From NCBI GenBank assembly GCA_008508345.1, contig QNGE01003696.1, positions 7,566 to 71,565 on the forward strand: a stretch of DNA of 64,000 bases. Direction: 5' to 3'. This DNA is from Paragonimus westermani (Eukaryota > Platyhelminthes > Trematoda > Plagiorchiida > Troglotrematidae). The notes under the pieces are model-generated. The model saw only the letters and a program-made list of their open reading frames with translations, did no database searches and was not told the DNA's origin. Made by a program: the position numbers and the translations under genes. This document shows, one piece after another, positions 46,401 to 57,900 of this stretch (its first letter is position 1; each line of letters begins with the position of its first letter).

Positions 46401-48385
46401 TCTGTAGCCTCGCGACGTGGCTGACGAACTGCGCGACAAAAATTGGCGTACATGGTGTGTACGCCAATTCGACACGATTAGGATAAGTCCTCTAACTCGA
46501 TATCCCATGACTCCACTTTTCATTGCTGAGTGCCTACTTGTTTGTCACCTGGAGTAGAGGCCTCCGTGTGGCTGCGCTGCAACGAGACGACTGGTCGACG
46601 TGTTGGGGTTGATGATCCAATACCCGGGTGAACAAAATACGAATAAGGAACTTTGGATGCCGGTTGTGGAATTTTTCCGAGTTTATCACAATAAACAAAT
46701 GTGCGAAACACTAGAGATTTGTTGGGATATTTAACTGGCTTATATGACAGTCGGGATGATTGATAAGTTATTTTAATTATGAAGCGCTGTTGGGTTAAGT
46801 TAGGAACTGGTAGCCGACCACACAAAGGGAAGCCGGCGCCGCTGCGACATTCGTTCGAATTTTCTTTTTACTCGTCGCCCACACTCCCCTTTTATAAGTA
46901 ATGTGATTGATGAGATGACGTCTAGACAAAAGTCACTCCGGCCACCATCTTGAATTTAGACACTTACTTACGTACGGCCACTGACGGTGGAAAGCACCTT
47001 TGAAACGTACCGTTTCGAACTTACGTGGCCTTTCGCATTGATTCTATGTTCATCCACTCGTACGCATTTACTGACGCCTATATATGTATTGTGGAAATAT
47101 TGCTAAGCTGTCGTGCGGTCGTCGTTAGCCTGACTTGAACTCATGATTTTAATTTCTAGTAGTACTCAGATGACCTCCGAAATAGCGCAGGTTCCACTAC
47201 AGCCGTCATCATCATAGACGGCAGTACATTGGTGGTTTGAGCTGACGCTTAACTGCCACACAACCAAAACGAAAAAAGCAAGCCCTAGCCAATAAAAAAG
47301 GAATGAAGGGGACCTACTTACTGAAGCCAGCTGCCTGTACTCGAATGCTCGGTATCAAGATGTCCACACTTCAAACAAATAACCGAGTTAATATGAAAGT
47401 AGTATCACAGCGAAACAGCTTCCACTGCCCCGTGCCATCAGGTACAACTACTTCACAGACAGCCCAACCAAACATCTTCATTAACGCCAGTGAGCTCGAT
47501 TAGCCGTTATCTCACATAGAACCTCTGGGAGTCGAGAGGACCCCAGCATAGGAGACGAGTTCCACCTTAATAGCCAACCCTTTGACAAGTAACTTCATTT
47601 CTGTACAGTAAGTCATCATCCGTCCACCTCGTGCTTACGCCGGTTGGTCGCAGCATCGATAGTGTTCGATGTGGTGGAATAACTGATATCTTGAATACAT
47701 AGCCTAAGTGTCTAAGTCTATGTAACCTTAAAGATTGAATAGAACAATTCGCTTGGTAATCATGTAATGGCCAATTCTACTCCGGGTAGACAGAGCACCC
47801 CGCCACTTTTTGCTTGACGAACACAACCAAGGCTATCAGAAGAATTACGGAAACTAAATGCTCCTTTGTCCTAGGGATAAAAAATTTCCAGTCGCTCTAA
47901 TTTTGCTTTGACGAATCTATTGAAATCGCGAAGTTGTTTGGTCCAGATACTTTTTAAGTTAAAAACACGTGCTGCTAATGGCCTCGACAATGTTTAACAT
48001 CAACTGTGATACTTTTTTGTTACCCTAGAGATGCGTCAGTTTGGGAGATTTTATTCATGGCTGGCTATTTACGCCTAGTAGCCCAGTGGATCGAAAGAAT
48101 TTATGACAAAGGATTTAACCACCTAGCTGTTTGTGATAGTGATCAGTCGTTTTTCACAGTCTATTTGTTTGCTTCTTGCAGACCAGTATTTGATTTGCAA
48201 ACGGTGTGCGTATCGGCAGATGCTCTTCTAGCTGAGAGCAGCATTCCGGAACACAAAATGTTCTGCACAACAGACAGGAGTTGAGTGCACAACTCGAAAC
48301 ACGAGAACTGGTCGTACCGCGGTGGTCGTACAAATCTGCATATGTAGAAAATCAAAGCTGTAAATAAAATTTCCCCCTACGTATT
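43335..48385 (+). CDS. Host-like multi-exon gene of unknown function (partial model)
   Basis: I do not recognise the product. Supported pieces are exon 1 (43335-43447, start MVRHKGTVQDSEDWFSASAA), exon 2 (43483-43629, SFVFVEPKLVIEEIVEETED then KRISRKRLAEKPFVV), an internal pair at 45200-45449 and 45532-about 45726, a possible exon at about 45973-46190, and a possible terminal exon 48182-48284 followed by AATAAA at 48363-48368. Exons 1-2 join in phase, as do the two at 45.2-45.7 kb; links between these blocks are not resolved, so it could be two genes. The N-terminus is acidic then basic, suggesting an intracellular protein. The internal pair contains leucine-rich helical sequence (LLLDLLAVALPIIVRYDILE), compatible with a helical-repeat protein. 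The frame is open upstream to 43278, so the start could lie earlier. Confidence 0.45.
43448..43482 (+). other. 35-bp intron
   Basis: GTAACAATC... to ...AAATGTTAG. Both flanking frames are open and match in phase only if it is removed; reading through would hit TGA or TAA shortly. The size is typical of 5' introns in flatworm genes. Confidence 0.6.
43483..43629 (+). CDS. Exon 2 of the unknown plus-strand gene
   Basis: Open over 48 codons with one base leading and two trailing. It ends GTTGTTAG|GTAAGT, a strong donor. Content: an acidic block (EEIVEETEDVEI) then a basic block (RSGKRISRKRLAEK), which could be a nuclear localisation signal. Confidence 0.58.
43630..45199. other. Probable intronic region
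   Basis: The continuation of exon 2 was not found. A candidate exon begins after TTTTTTTAAAG at about 44836 with LPDRLKYAVASKSYG, open to a stop at 45005-45007, but its phase does not fit either neighbour without another exon. Confidence 0.3.
45200..45449 (+). CDS. Candidate internal exon with leucine-rich helices
   Basis: The frame reads GDQTRRTRNSKCPSQLYTRD, then LLLDLLAVALPII, then FSKGHLGNRYCLWKLN, ending AATGG|GTGAAT. It joins in phase to 45532 (GG+T gives glycine). The acceptor (CGACTAG) has a poor pyrimidine tract, so the left edge is uncertain. Two other frames are also open across much of this exon, which weakens the choice. Confidence 0.42.
45532..45726 (+). CDS. Candidate internal exon following 45200-45449
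   Basis: Acceptor TTTGTTCCACAG at 45531. The frame reads VINRIHLLSTRSDPNVVQTI, then CSMLNIFRRVAFYQNILSI, and stays open to TGA at 45727-45729. Hydrophobic spacing suggests paired helices of a HEAT/ARM-like repeat, an inference only. The true donor was not identified; the stop may be intronic. Confidence 0.42.
45973..46215 (+). CDS. Possible exon
   Basis: Open between stops at 45970 and 46213. The section RYAGIPFDTGLRTWIQQMSR and DFRLRR looks protein-like. A donor AGAG|GTGTGG lies at about 46190. No domain is recognised, and the link to neighbours is not resolved. Confidence 0.3.
   Translation, partial: CIVICSHLPPVTRTQDHHTASGAMFSSSPTAVQPALTKSSDTDHSHVRYAGIPFDTGLRTWIQQMSRDFRLRRGVDQQFH
46441..46469. 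repeat. Perfect hairpin, 11-bp arms
   Basis: AATTGGCGTAC, loop ATGGTGT, GTACGCCAATT. The arms are perfectly complementary. It could act as an RNA hairpin on either strand or be the remnant end of a small transposon. Confidence 0.7.
47202..47261 (+). repeat. Dispersed repeat R, copy 2 (hairpin-headed)
   Basis: GCCGTCATCATCATAGACGGC forms the same stem as in copy 1, but with C-G in place of T-A at the third pair. The following GCTGACGCTTAACTGCCACA matches copy 1. Confidence 0.6.
48182..48284 (+). CDS. Candidate terminal exon of the plus-strand gene
   Basis: Follows a good acceptor (TTTGTTTGCTTCTTGCAG). With one leading base it reads PVFDLQTVCVSADALLAESS and ends at TGA 48282-48284. The AATAAA signal lies about 80 bases downstream. 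The peptide itself is unrecognised. Confidence 0.4.
48363..48368 (+). terminator. Polyadenylation signal AATAAA
   Basis: AATAAA in GTAAATAAAATTTCCCC, placed just after the candidate terminal exon of the plus-strand gene and about 480 bp before the end of the converging minus-strand coding sequence. Confidence 0.45.
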
Positions 48386-48845
48386 CTGTTGCTTTTAACA
48401 GATCCCACTCGCTGACTCCAAAACGCAAACATCAGAGACAGCGTGTCAGTTCAAATAGGCGGAGCTAACGAAAAACGTGGTACCGTAGCTGACACATCCA
48501 ACCAGCAACGTGCCTAGCAGTTAGACTAGTGGCGAACTGTTTCCTACTCCGGTCACTATGCGAGAGCAAGGGTACACCCACATGAAAAATGAAAGACATG
48601 TCCTAGGTATGCATCCAATAAAAAACATTTCACATTGGTTTTCTATTATCACCTTCATCCAGTGTAAAACACTTGAGGAATACAGAGTGTGTCTAGAATA
48701 ACACAATACAAAGTAAATTCAAACAAATACTACGGGTGACGAGTGTGATCCTCTTGAAGGTGTGCGGGAAAAAGGTATGTATGTACACGCGCAGTGAAGA
48801 TGCTCCTTGAAGAGCTTGAGATGGAGATAATATCTAACATTACAG

Positions 48846-48950
48846 TCAACTAGAGTTTGTGTAGGAGTGCTTCAGGTGGTAATCCACGTATTCATTGGCT
48901 AGTTTAATGACACGACTGTCCGACACTTTGCTGACGTCCTTTTGTTGAAC
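48846..48950 (-). CDS. Terminal exon of the PHRF1/SCAF11-like gene
   Basis: Acceptor TTTTGTTCTGTTCAG just above 48950 on the minus strand. It encodes 34 residues in phase 0 and TGA at 48848-48846. The sequence RVIKLANEYVDYHLKHS aligns with the last helix of the SRI-like domain (pattern V-x-x-L-V-x-x-Y-V-x-x-Y). Confidence 0.65.
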   Translation of the reverse strand, partial: VQQKDVSKVSDSRVIKLANEYVDYHLKHSYTNSS

Positions 48951-51900
48951 CTGAACAGAACAAAAAGCATGCGGGAATTGTGAGACGGTGCACGCAAGTA
49001 AAAACCATTCGGATCATAAGCGTAACAACCAACCTGTTAGAGTTTGTGAAGAATAACCAGAAGTAGGTTCAGAATAAGGTCATTCGAAGAATGTGCCTAG
49101 GTTTGATCATTTGAGAGGATTCGGACAAAGTACGATCCAATGTGCAAGCAAGGACTACTTGGATAAAATAGGCAGTATGAACGTGCCCTCGGTGGCTAAC
49201 ATCAATGATCAATTTGAAGTATTCAACAACGAAAGAACCAACATACAACCGACTGAGAACGCACACTCTGTATCCAAGGAAACGTGACGTTCTTTCCACT
49301 AATATTGTCAATTGTGATTCAATCATATCACTTCAAAAACCGAACGGTTCAGAAATTGCTCAACGAGTCAAGTGATTACAATTTGACTGATGCCCTGGTC
49401 GCCAGTCATCGATTGGAGTTAACAGTACCATTACTGTGTCCCATCTTGAAATGACTGGACAACTTTGACACTGTTCGCAACCGATTTTGACAAGTAATTT
49501 GATCTCACCCAATGATATCAGTGGCGCAATGGTTAGCACAGATTCTCCACAATCAAGTGGACCGGAGATTCGCCCACAGTCGGGATAGTGCGTGTTCGGA
49601 TGAGGGACGAAACTCGGGTTCAGCATTTTCTCCCGAGAACGACTGAGTAAACGACATCTGGATGGAAGGATTTCTATTTTCAGGCTGCGGAAAGTTCCCA
49701 TATCTCTAGACTGAATGTTTTCTAAACAAACCGGTTAGTAATGGGATCATGTGGAGCATATATAGCGCTCGAACTTATGCTACAGTTGCTGTCATTTGCT
49801 TTCACGGGAAAATAATGTCATTCAGCTGATGACGATTCGTAAAAGGGAGAACCGTCACAACGAGCAGACAGGTTACTGAGACGCAAAACAATAACAGACT
49901 AAAGACCTATAACACGGATCCACAGTGGAAACTCACTTTGAACAATGCTCGTTCTATGATATGCCGGTATGTTGATTTGTCTATCAGTCCATTGGCGAGC
50001 TTAGGTTTCAAATTCGCTTTAAGCAGTGATTTTACATTGGCGAGTCGATCAGCAGACCACCCTCCGTTGAGCATTTTAGCGGGTAGCCCGGTGTTTTTTC
50101 CTAACGACACAGAACATCCACCAGTTTGGTCGGCTCGCATCTGAGATCGGCTAGACTTCAAAACATTTGTGTGGTTCGGGGCTGACGCGGAGGTCGATGC
50201 GACCTGGGAGAGTGGAGTTGCTAACGCAGGTGGTTTCAGGGGCAGGGTTATTTTAACACTTGGAGAACCAGTTGATTTGAGCACGTTCGTGCCAGAACCG
50301 GTACTCGTTAGACTCACAGGGATAGGGGACATAGAGTTATCCGCGTTCACCTGCATGTGACGCGTGGTAAATTTGAATGTGGACGCTTGTTTGGCTTCAA
50401 TTTCACTTAGTAGGTTTGGCTTTGTCGATCGAAACGTTTCAGTCGATGACGAAGTGGACGGTTGTGGCCTGCGAACCAATAATAGAGAGGTGCATTAATT
50501 CCAAACATTGTAGGAGCTTTGTTGTCACGTGATGTGACTGGTAACGTGTGAGGTGCCCAAACCTACGTGACGGCAGCCAGTGGGTACGAGCCACATACAT
50601 ACGTTCAACAGTCGGTGCCACTAAGACTGAGCGAGTTTTAGTTCGTCACAACAGACACTATGAATTAAGCTTGTCTGTTACAGATCAATGGGCGCACTAC
50701 GAAGTAGTCCATGTGAACATTGCGATCGTTGAACGAAAAGAATAGTATTGGTTTGTTATGTTGGGACGTGCGAACAGACTAACCTCATCGAAGTTGAAAA
50801 TACGTCTTCAAAAGCACTGTCATTTGTCAAAGATTAGGTTGCCGAGATGTAAAAAATAGGCAGGGCGCATTGTTAAATTATCGAGTAGTTCTAAGCCACA
50901 TGAAAATCACTGACTACCTTTCGTGACACATAGGCTGCACAGAACTCACGGATGTTTACACAGATTCCAACAAAGCAGTGCTTACAGATTTGAAGCCCAT
51001 CGGAGATCTACGTGTATTCTTAATACAGAGAAAACTGATAAACAATAAATGCTGAATAGGGCAATTCCTGGGATTTTGGGAGCCAAATCGGGTAAAAGAA
51101 CTGGAAAACTTGTCTGGAAGTGTACAGAAAAACAATGACGACGATGAAAAAAAGAGCAACTTAACTAACGCACTGTATTTTTTCCAATTTAACGTCTCAC
51201 AATATCATTTTTCCTTGGCTCAGTGCTGATGATCCGCGCGGGTCATCTACTACTTTTCTGTCTTCTGTGAGGTAGAGGGTGGAAAGTGGCACATCACATT
51301 AAAATCCCAAAGTTGTTTGAGGGTTTACATAGACAGGCGTTCCAACCTGGCTAAGGCAGTGAGTGCTTACCACGCACAACTTAGGCAGCTGTGTTGACCA
51401 AAATAGGAGGTGAATGGACTAACTGAGGCACATCTTTCTTCTCAAAGGAAAGTATTTTCTGCTACCGTGGTCCACTGGTGCTTGCTGACTCGGTTAGAAA
51501 CTCTCTTAGCATAAATGCCTATGTAGTGTTGGGATACCAGTGTAATGTCGTTTTTATCCTGTCACATTAGAATGTAGAACATTATCAAGGAAACTGATAC
51601 TCATCCTGTGAGCGCTACGTAAATTGCACCTAACCGCCGCAACCCACTTCGTGCTCCGGACGACAGTGGCATTTTTAGATAGGGGTCATTCTTTTTCTGG
51701 TTGCGATTTACGCGTACAGTACCCTCCGATGTGTTTATGACCGCAAATAAGCTGACGATAGAGCCATACGGTGTAACCTCGGTGGCAATCACCAAGCCTT
51801 GTTTCTAAAAAAAGTCAACCAGAACTGGGCACAACAAATTGTCTACACGAGATTTTTTACAAACAACACTGACGCTACTTGTAACAAGTTGAATGTAAGA

Positions 51901-54900
51901 TATGAATCAATGCTTTCTGTCCTGAATGTTACACAAAAATACCAGGCTAACTTAAGATGAATAAAGAATTTGTCCTTATAAACATGTCCATCTTATTTCT
52001 GTTGTGCAAATGGGACAACAAAGATCATCCTAGAAACGGTCAACCACCAGAAATTAAGGATACAGAGCGAATCAAATAGAATTGATCATAACTCCACTTC
52101 CTGACTTCATTGCAAGCTTATCATCCACCTCGAAAAGCCATGTTTCAGAAGTCTAACGCGTAGCCTTGAACGGAGAAGTATTCTATGGGTTATTCTCTCA
52201 TACAGTTAAAACACTGAAGAATAAACGTGACACATGTTAAACGCCCATGTGAGACAGTTTGAGATCAGCATTTGTGAGCCGACAATTAGCACATAAGCGA
52301 GGATATGCGGGAGTTTTTTCAGTGACATTCAGGGTACTATTAAAAGTGAACGCGGTTATCTATGAATGCGAGAACTGCAGAACAATTTGAGGTAGTTTTT
52401 TCCGACCATGAACAGTTTATTGTAAAAATGCTACGGCCCTGGACAGCATAGGCAACGATCTTTGTGCAACTCTGACCTTTGTGCCTAGAAGACAATCAAA
52501 ATCCTGTCGTCTGCGATTAAAAACACCGGGGATACAACTACCATACACATGAAAGCACTCTGGTTGCGAATTCATCACGCGATGTGGATAGTGGCGACGT
52601 CCTAGCAGGCGGCATCTCCTTGTCATTTGAAGCCAACGACCACATAATCAGTGGGCCCACTGATGGTCCGTCAATGCCAGCGGCCACATCTAACGATACT
52701 TGACGTAACCATGCTTCCTCGACGCACACCAACGGATTGTAGCCTCCAACATACTACCAGTTAACTTGATGTAAGGTAACAGGCGAAGAAGATAATCAAA
52801 AGGCGAGATTTCTTAAGGATGGACTAAAGCTCTCGAGAAAGAGATCACATATGAATCTAGTCTATAATCAACCGTTGGACACGGTTGAAAAACCATACAT
52901 GAAGAACTTTGGCGTGTCTTCACTTCCCCGGTGAACACCTCGTCAACAGCAGGTAGATGATCTGACGGTGAGTGAAACAGCTACACAGCAGCACCAAAGG
53001 TTTGTTTGTAACAACTAACGTGACTAGAACCTAATCCTATAGCAATAGTTTACGCTCTGAAGTTCGTTCCCAATTGTGGCACTCGAAGCGTGTACGAGAC
53101 TGAATTTCTGTTTGTGTTGATATTCAAGAATGATTCACGTGACGCAAAGAACTATGGGGCGTTACGACAAGCAATCATGAAGCGGAAAACTAACGTGACG
53201 AACAATCAACTAGTCCAAGTAGAATCAAGTTTATCAAGGCAAGGTGGAAACATCCCAATTTCGAAGTCAAGAGCACAATTACGTAGCAAAGCTGCTTCAC
53301 CACTGTGATGGGAAAACTTTCAATAGCACGGACTCTCTAAAACAGTAAAATCGTGAAAAGGAAACGATTAAGTGTGGTGAGCTGCGACAACCATGCCAAA
53401 AGGAATAATATGCAAGTAAACAAAACTTTCAGGACAATGATTCAACACTTAGAAAAAACTCACTGGTTGCTTTTGGCCTCTGCTTCTGAAAAATTTGCAG
53501 ATTCTTCAAAGTACAGGCTTTTTGAAAAAAGCAAATAAATAAAGTCAACAAGTAGTTTCATTATTTTCCAAATAAAGGACTTCAACAGTCCACAAATAGA
53601 CAAGACAGACGAGGCAAAATCCAGACCGCGTGATTTATGCACACTGGCCAAAATAATTACATGTACCGTGCTGTGCAGCGCAGAGCAAGTACGGAAAACT
53701 ATCTCCATACGGCGTGGTGATTACATGCGTCCTAGGCACAATGAAAAGAACACGCTTTTTGCAATGGCCACATTTAATCCACATTCGGTCAGCCCTCATT
53801 GGCGGGAAAAGGAGCTCCCGTAGGGTTACCCAAGATTACTGGTGGGGAGTGGACAGCCAAAGCTAATTGGCCAGATGCGGTACGAAGGGAAATACAGTAA
53901 GAAAAGAAGTCAGCGGGTGGGCCAGGCTGACAGGCACTCCAAAATGTTATTACTCTCGAAGGAGCAAGATGATGGAATTCCTGACCCTGATTCACTACGT
54001 CGCCAACTGTCGCTGTCAGGTTCCTGGAGAGTTAATACGTTTCGTTTTGAAGAGTTCTATTTGTAAGGGTAAAGTCAAGTACCCGTTCGAGCCAACATCG
54101 CTGGTATCCTTGAGCGACAAATCGCACAATGACTTGGGGTCTGAGTTTTTACCCAATGCTTGCGTTCTGTTTGTTGTCCTGTGGATCCGAGTAGATAACT
54201 TAATGCGCCCGTCCACTCTTACAGCTACTAATCACCTGACAAAAAAATTTGTTTGCGAATGAAGGAAGTCAGCATTTTGTGTTTCAGTTAGAACAGGGTA
54301 AAACATTTTTTGACAGAAAAGCCGATTATTATAGAAACATCATAACGCCAGCGCAGTTTCTTTCTATGCATGAAACCCGACTGCTGGGTGCAAATCCATC
54401 AATCACACAAGGTCTTGAGTAGCACTGCTCATTTTTAGAGGAAGCCGCGCCTTTCAGAACTATTCCTTGAGAGTAAACTGACCCTGTGACTAGCAACATG
54501 GCAGCGTGCTCATTACGAATGACTCCTTGCTCCAGCGATTACACTGATTACGCGTGATTGTGCTCACATCTTTATCTGACCAAGTTAGTAGTCACTATAT
54601 GAAATTGCACAAAAGCATTCAAAAACGAACGAAATTTCTCCGCATCGCCTAATCACATGCATCACTTCATGTCACATTTTGCAATCACCTTCCCAGATAG
54701 AAAGCTCACACAAGATGCCGCTGATTTTGTTGATATCGTACTAACGACGCGGTTGAACTCGCTGATTCGCGAGCTGTGTGTACAGCATGGCGGTGTGGAT
54801 CGAACGTGAAAAGACGCCGGAAGTCCAGCTCAATGTCAGTATAGTTTCACCTTCTATTTCGCTCTAGTCCAATGAGACTGCTGGGAAGAAGGCTTCGGAT

Positions 54901-57900
54901 TCGTCACAGAGCAGAATGAAACAACTTAGTGACATCGGCCTTAAGTCAGTGACAAGATCGTGCTTTTCGAAGAATGACAGAGCAAACTGGCGGCTACCTA
55001 CCTGCAAGTCGGTTCCGATCCGAACAACGAAAGGCGCGGAACCGCGTAGGTAAATGCCGGCTTCTTGTTTGGCGAGCGATGAAAGCTGGAGTTCGCGGAG
55101 GTGGTGGACGAGGAATTAGTCGAGTTTCTTTGTGCCTGTGCAGTGTAAACACATTATCACAAAAAGGAAGCAGCATAAGCAGACCTGAATAGAAAATTTC
55201 AAATAACTGTCTTAGTTATGTTCGTATGGCACAAGCGTTGTCGTCGCCCAAATCGACAGGGTAATTACAGAGTGAATGAGACCACGACAGCAAGTTCAGG
55301 GTGCACGGTTTAACCCGCCTCCCTGCAATGGCACCTACAGTGACCTACGAAACGTATGAAAGTTAACCCAGTTGTTTATACCTATCAATAGACAAAAGAC
55401 TAGACAACATGTACTTTGCGTGTAGTTAGCAAGACTGGTTAGAATGGTAGCAGTCCATTCGAAATACCTTAATTAGGTCGACGAAGAACCCGAAGAGTAC
55501 TCCCAGCAAGTAATCGTTATGATTCAAACAGCAGAGTCGAGATGAAGGATTTCACAAATCCTGAAATTTTCAGAAAAAAACAACGAGGTCTTACAAACAT
55601 CACTGACGATAGCCAAGGTGACCAGAAGTAGGAGAGAGTTAGGCCGTTGAGTTGGCGAACCGTTTGATAAAGACACTTCGGATTGACCGATTCGTAGAGT
55701 TGGTTCTGTGGGTCAAGTGCAACGTGCCCACAAACATTTGAACCGGCCGGAAGACGCTCATGCACGGTGTACTGACTAACCGTACAGTACAAGCAGTGTT
55801 TATCATAGGTGATCCAGTGATAATGATGAATCGGCCGTTTGGCAGGATCACTCAACTTGTCAACTTCCGATACCACTGCTCCATGCACCATCACGGGTAG
55901 CTAGTTCACGCAGCTTAAGGAATCAGAACGGCCCCGTATACATGGACGGAATGTTTTTTTCCTGAACCGCCATACTAGTCGACTTTCACAGACATTAAAT
56001 TTGCCCCATCCGAAACACAATCATCATGCGGCAGAATTTTAACTCAGATCAATCACAAAACCAGACCGTACTAAGAAAATAGTCCATCAACGGGTTATGA
56101 TCCACGTAAACCGCTGTCACTTCTAATGAATGAATGCCAGCTTCAGCTTCCATGCGTGTCTAGGAGAAAATTGGCGACAGAATGGCAGCAATTGGAAACA
56201 ATGGAGTTTAAAATTATGTGGAGCTCTCTAGACAAACGAAAGATGCGAACCTATCATAGTAATTGGGTATCGAAACTTGTCATTATATGAAGCAAATCCT
56301 CAGTGTGTCCCTGTCAAATGTCAAAGCGCGCACATTTTGGAAGGTCCACATGAACAGATCTGCAGGACACATCGCATGCTTCTCGGAGCTGCAATCAGGC
56401 GTGCATATAGGATTGATCCGGATGTTAGACACTAGAATGCTGAAGCAACTGCTCGTATTGTTTAACATTTACGCGGGATGCTACACTACTTAGGATAACA
56501 TTGCTGTTATAATTCATTTAGGGATTCGTGTATGTAATAATGGCCTCCAATAAACCATTCAGTAGTGGAAGATAATTCGTTGTATGAGCTGCACATCTGA
56601 GCGCAACGCCGTGTATCCCTCTATTTAGTCACGTCCCATCGCCATACTCGGTTGCATCCAAAGCAGGATAAATGCGACGACGAGTGGTTCTCAGCCAGCT
56701 CAATGTATTCCTCTGTTGCGATGAAGGTTAAGATTAGTACGTGTGTGAACAGGTTTCATAAGGTGGATGGATCCTAAAACGCACGACATATTTATAAATA
56801 GGGTAGGTTCATCAAACTGAACGCTTCCGTTCGAACACAACCCCTTCCATCCGAACAAAATTGCATTAACCTTTGTTGGAGCTGTGACAACAAGCTCAGC
56901 GATGTTAATTTGTTTTCAGAGGGAATGTGTACTACTAAACCGCCCGACGTTGGGTGACTGCTCAATATCCTTACTGCATTGTATTAATTTTCACTACCAC
57001 TTGGCTCGGTGTAAGTGCACTAAGCATAACACTGACTACCAACCACAGGATCATTGACTTCAGCCGTGGCTTCTGCTGTCGAGGATTGGGCAACCTGACA
57101 ATATCCAGACCAAGGAGCATAACAAGCTCTGTGAGATACAATGGCAAGAAACAACCATATTTCAAATACACAGTCTGTCTCCTTAACCGCTGGGCTTACA
57201 AATTGTGTGGGCCTTTCAAACAAACCTAATGAGACAACCCTAAACACCGACCATTTACGTCTACCGTGCCAATGGATTCTCTACAGTCCGCTAGCAGTTT
57301 TTAAGGCGCTTCACTTAACCGACAGTAGCACACGAAAGGTAAATGCAAAGCGTTTTGTTAATGACATACAACGCGAAGTCGTTTTTCGGTTTAGTCCTTC
57401 AGAAGCCCACTTTCAGGTTTTCAAACAATATTTGTACACACAAAACAGAGGAATGCTTCAACCTCAGCCAAAAGGCACCACAACTAGGGTAACGGATGAC
57501 AGCAATAGCATGAAATGAAACTTCGCGAACAAAATGAGAACAGCAGAGCACCAGAGAGCTTAACCGTAATGGTTTAATTTACATCTATACAGTCTGGCCG
57601 ACTCAATCCCAAATGTCGCCCAATTTTTCGCACGAAAATAGACCCTTTGCTTTGCATTTGTAGTGAAACCCTGGCTTAGCCATACCGATAGGAAAGTCCA
57701 ACGATCGTATGACTGCATCTGAAGTCAGGTAACTTTAGCGAAGGAAGCAATGACCCACAGCAAAAATAGAGGATAGTTCTCGGTCAATCCGTGATCCAAA
57801 ACAATTCCGGATTCGGTGCCCATAAAAAGAGAAACACGCACGCACTGGGCGGTTAATTTTAACTCACAGCATCCGCCTTTTAGGTTTTAACCAACTTACC

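Larger units (their letters stand above)
46216..48181. other. Probable intronic or intergenic stretch
   Basis: No supported coding sequence. It contains an 11-bp perfect stem at 46441-46469 and dispersed repeat R copy 2 at 47202-47261. Minus frames 46216-46467 and 46520-46825 are open but have no domain. Confidence 0.35.

Noticed and set aside
49519..49625. tRNA gene, from the box A-like GTGGCGCAATGGTTAGC
   Set aside because: No cloverleaf could be folded and box B is weak; a tRNA-derived SINE remnant is the better reading.
50548..50745. Cadherin-like residues (VLVRHNRHYELSLSVTDQW)
   Set aside because: A single short stretch without the calcium-binding motifs, inside an intron of the opposite strand; not enough for a domain call.
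55517..55894. 125-codon minus-strand frame with a C-x2-C (KHCLYC) inside an intron
   Set aside because: No credible acceptor or donor, does not match the phase of the flanking exons, and a second minus-strand frame overlaps much of it.
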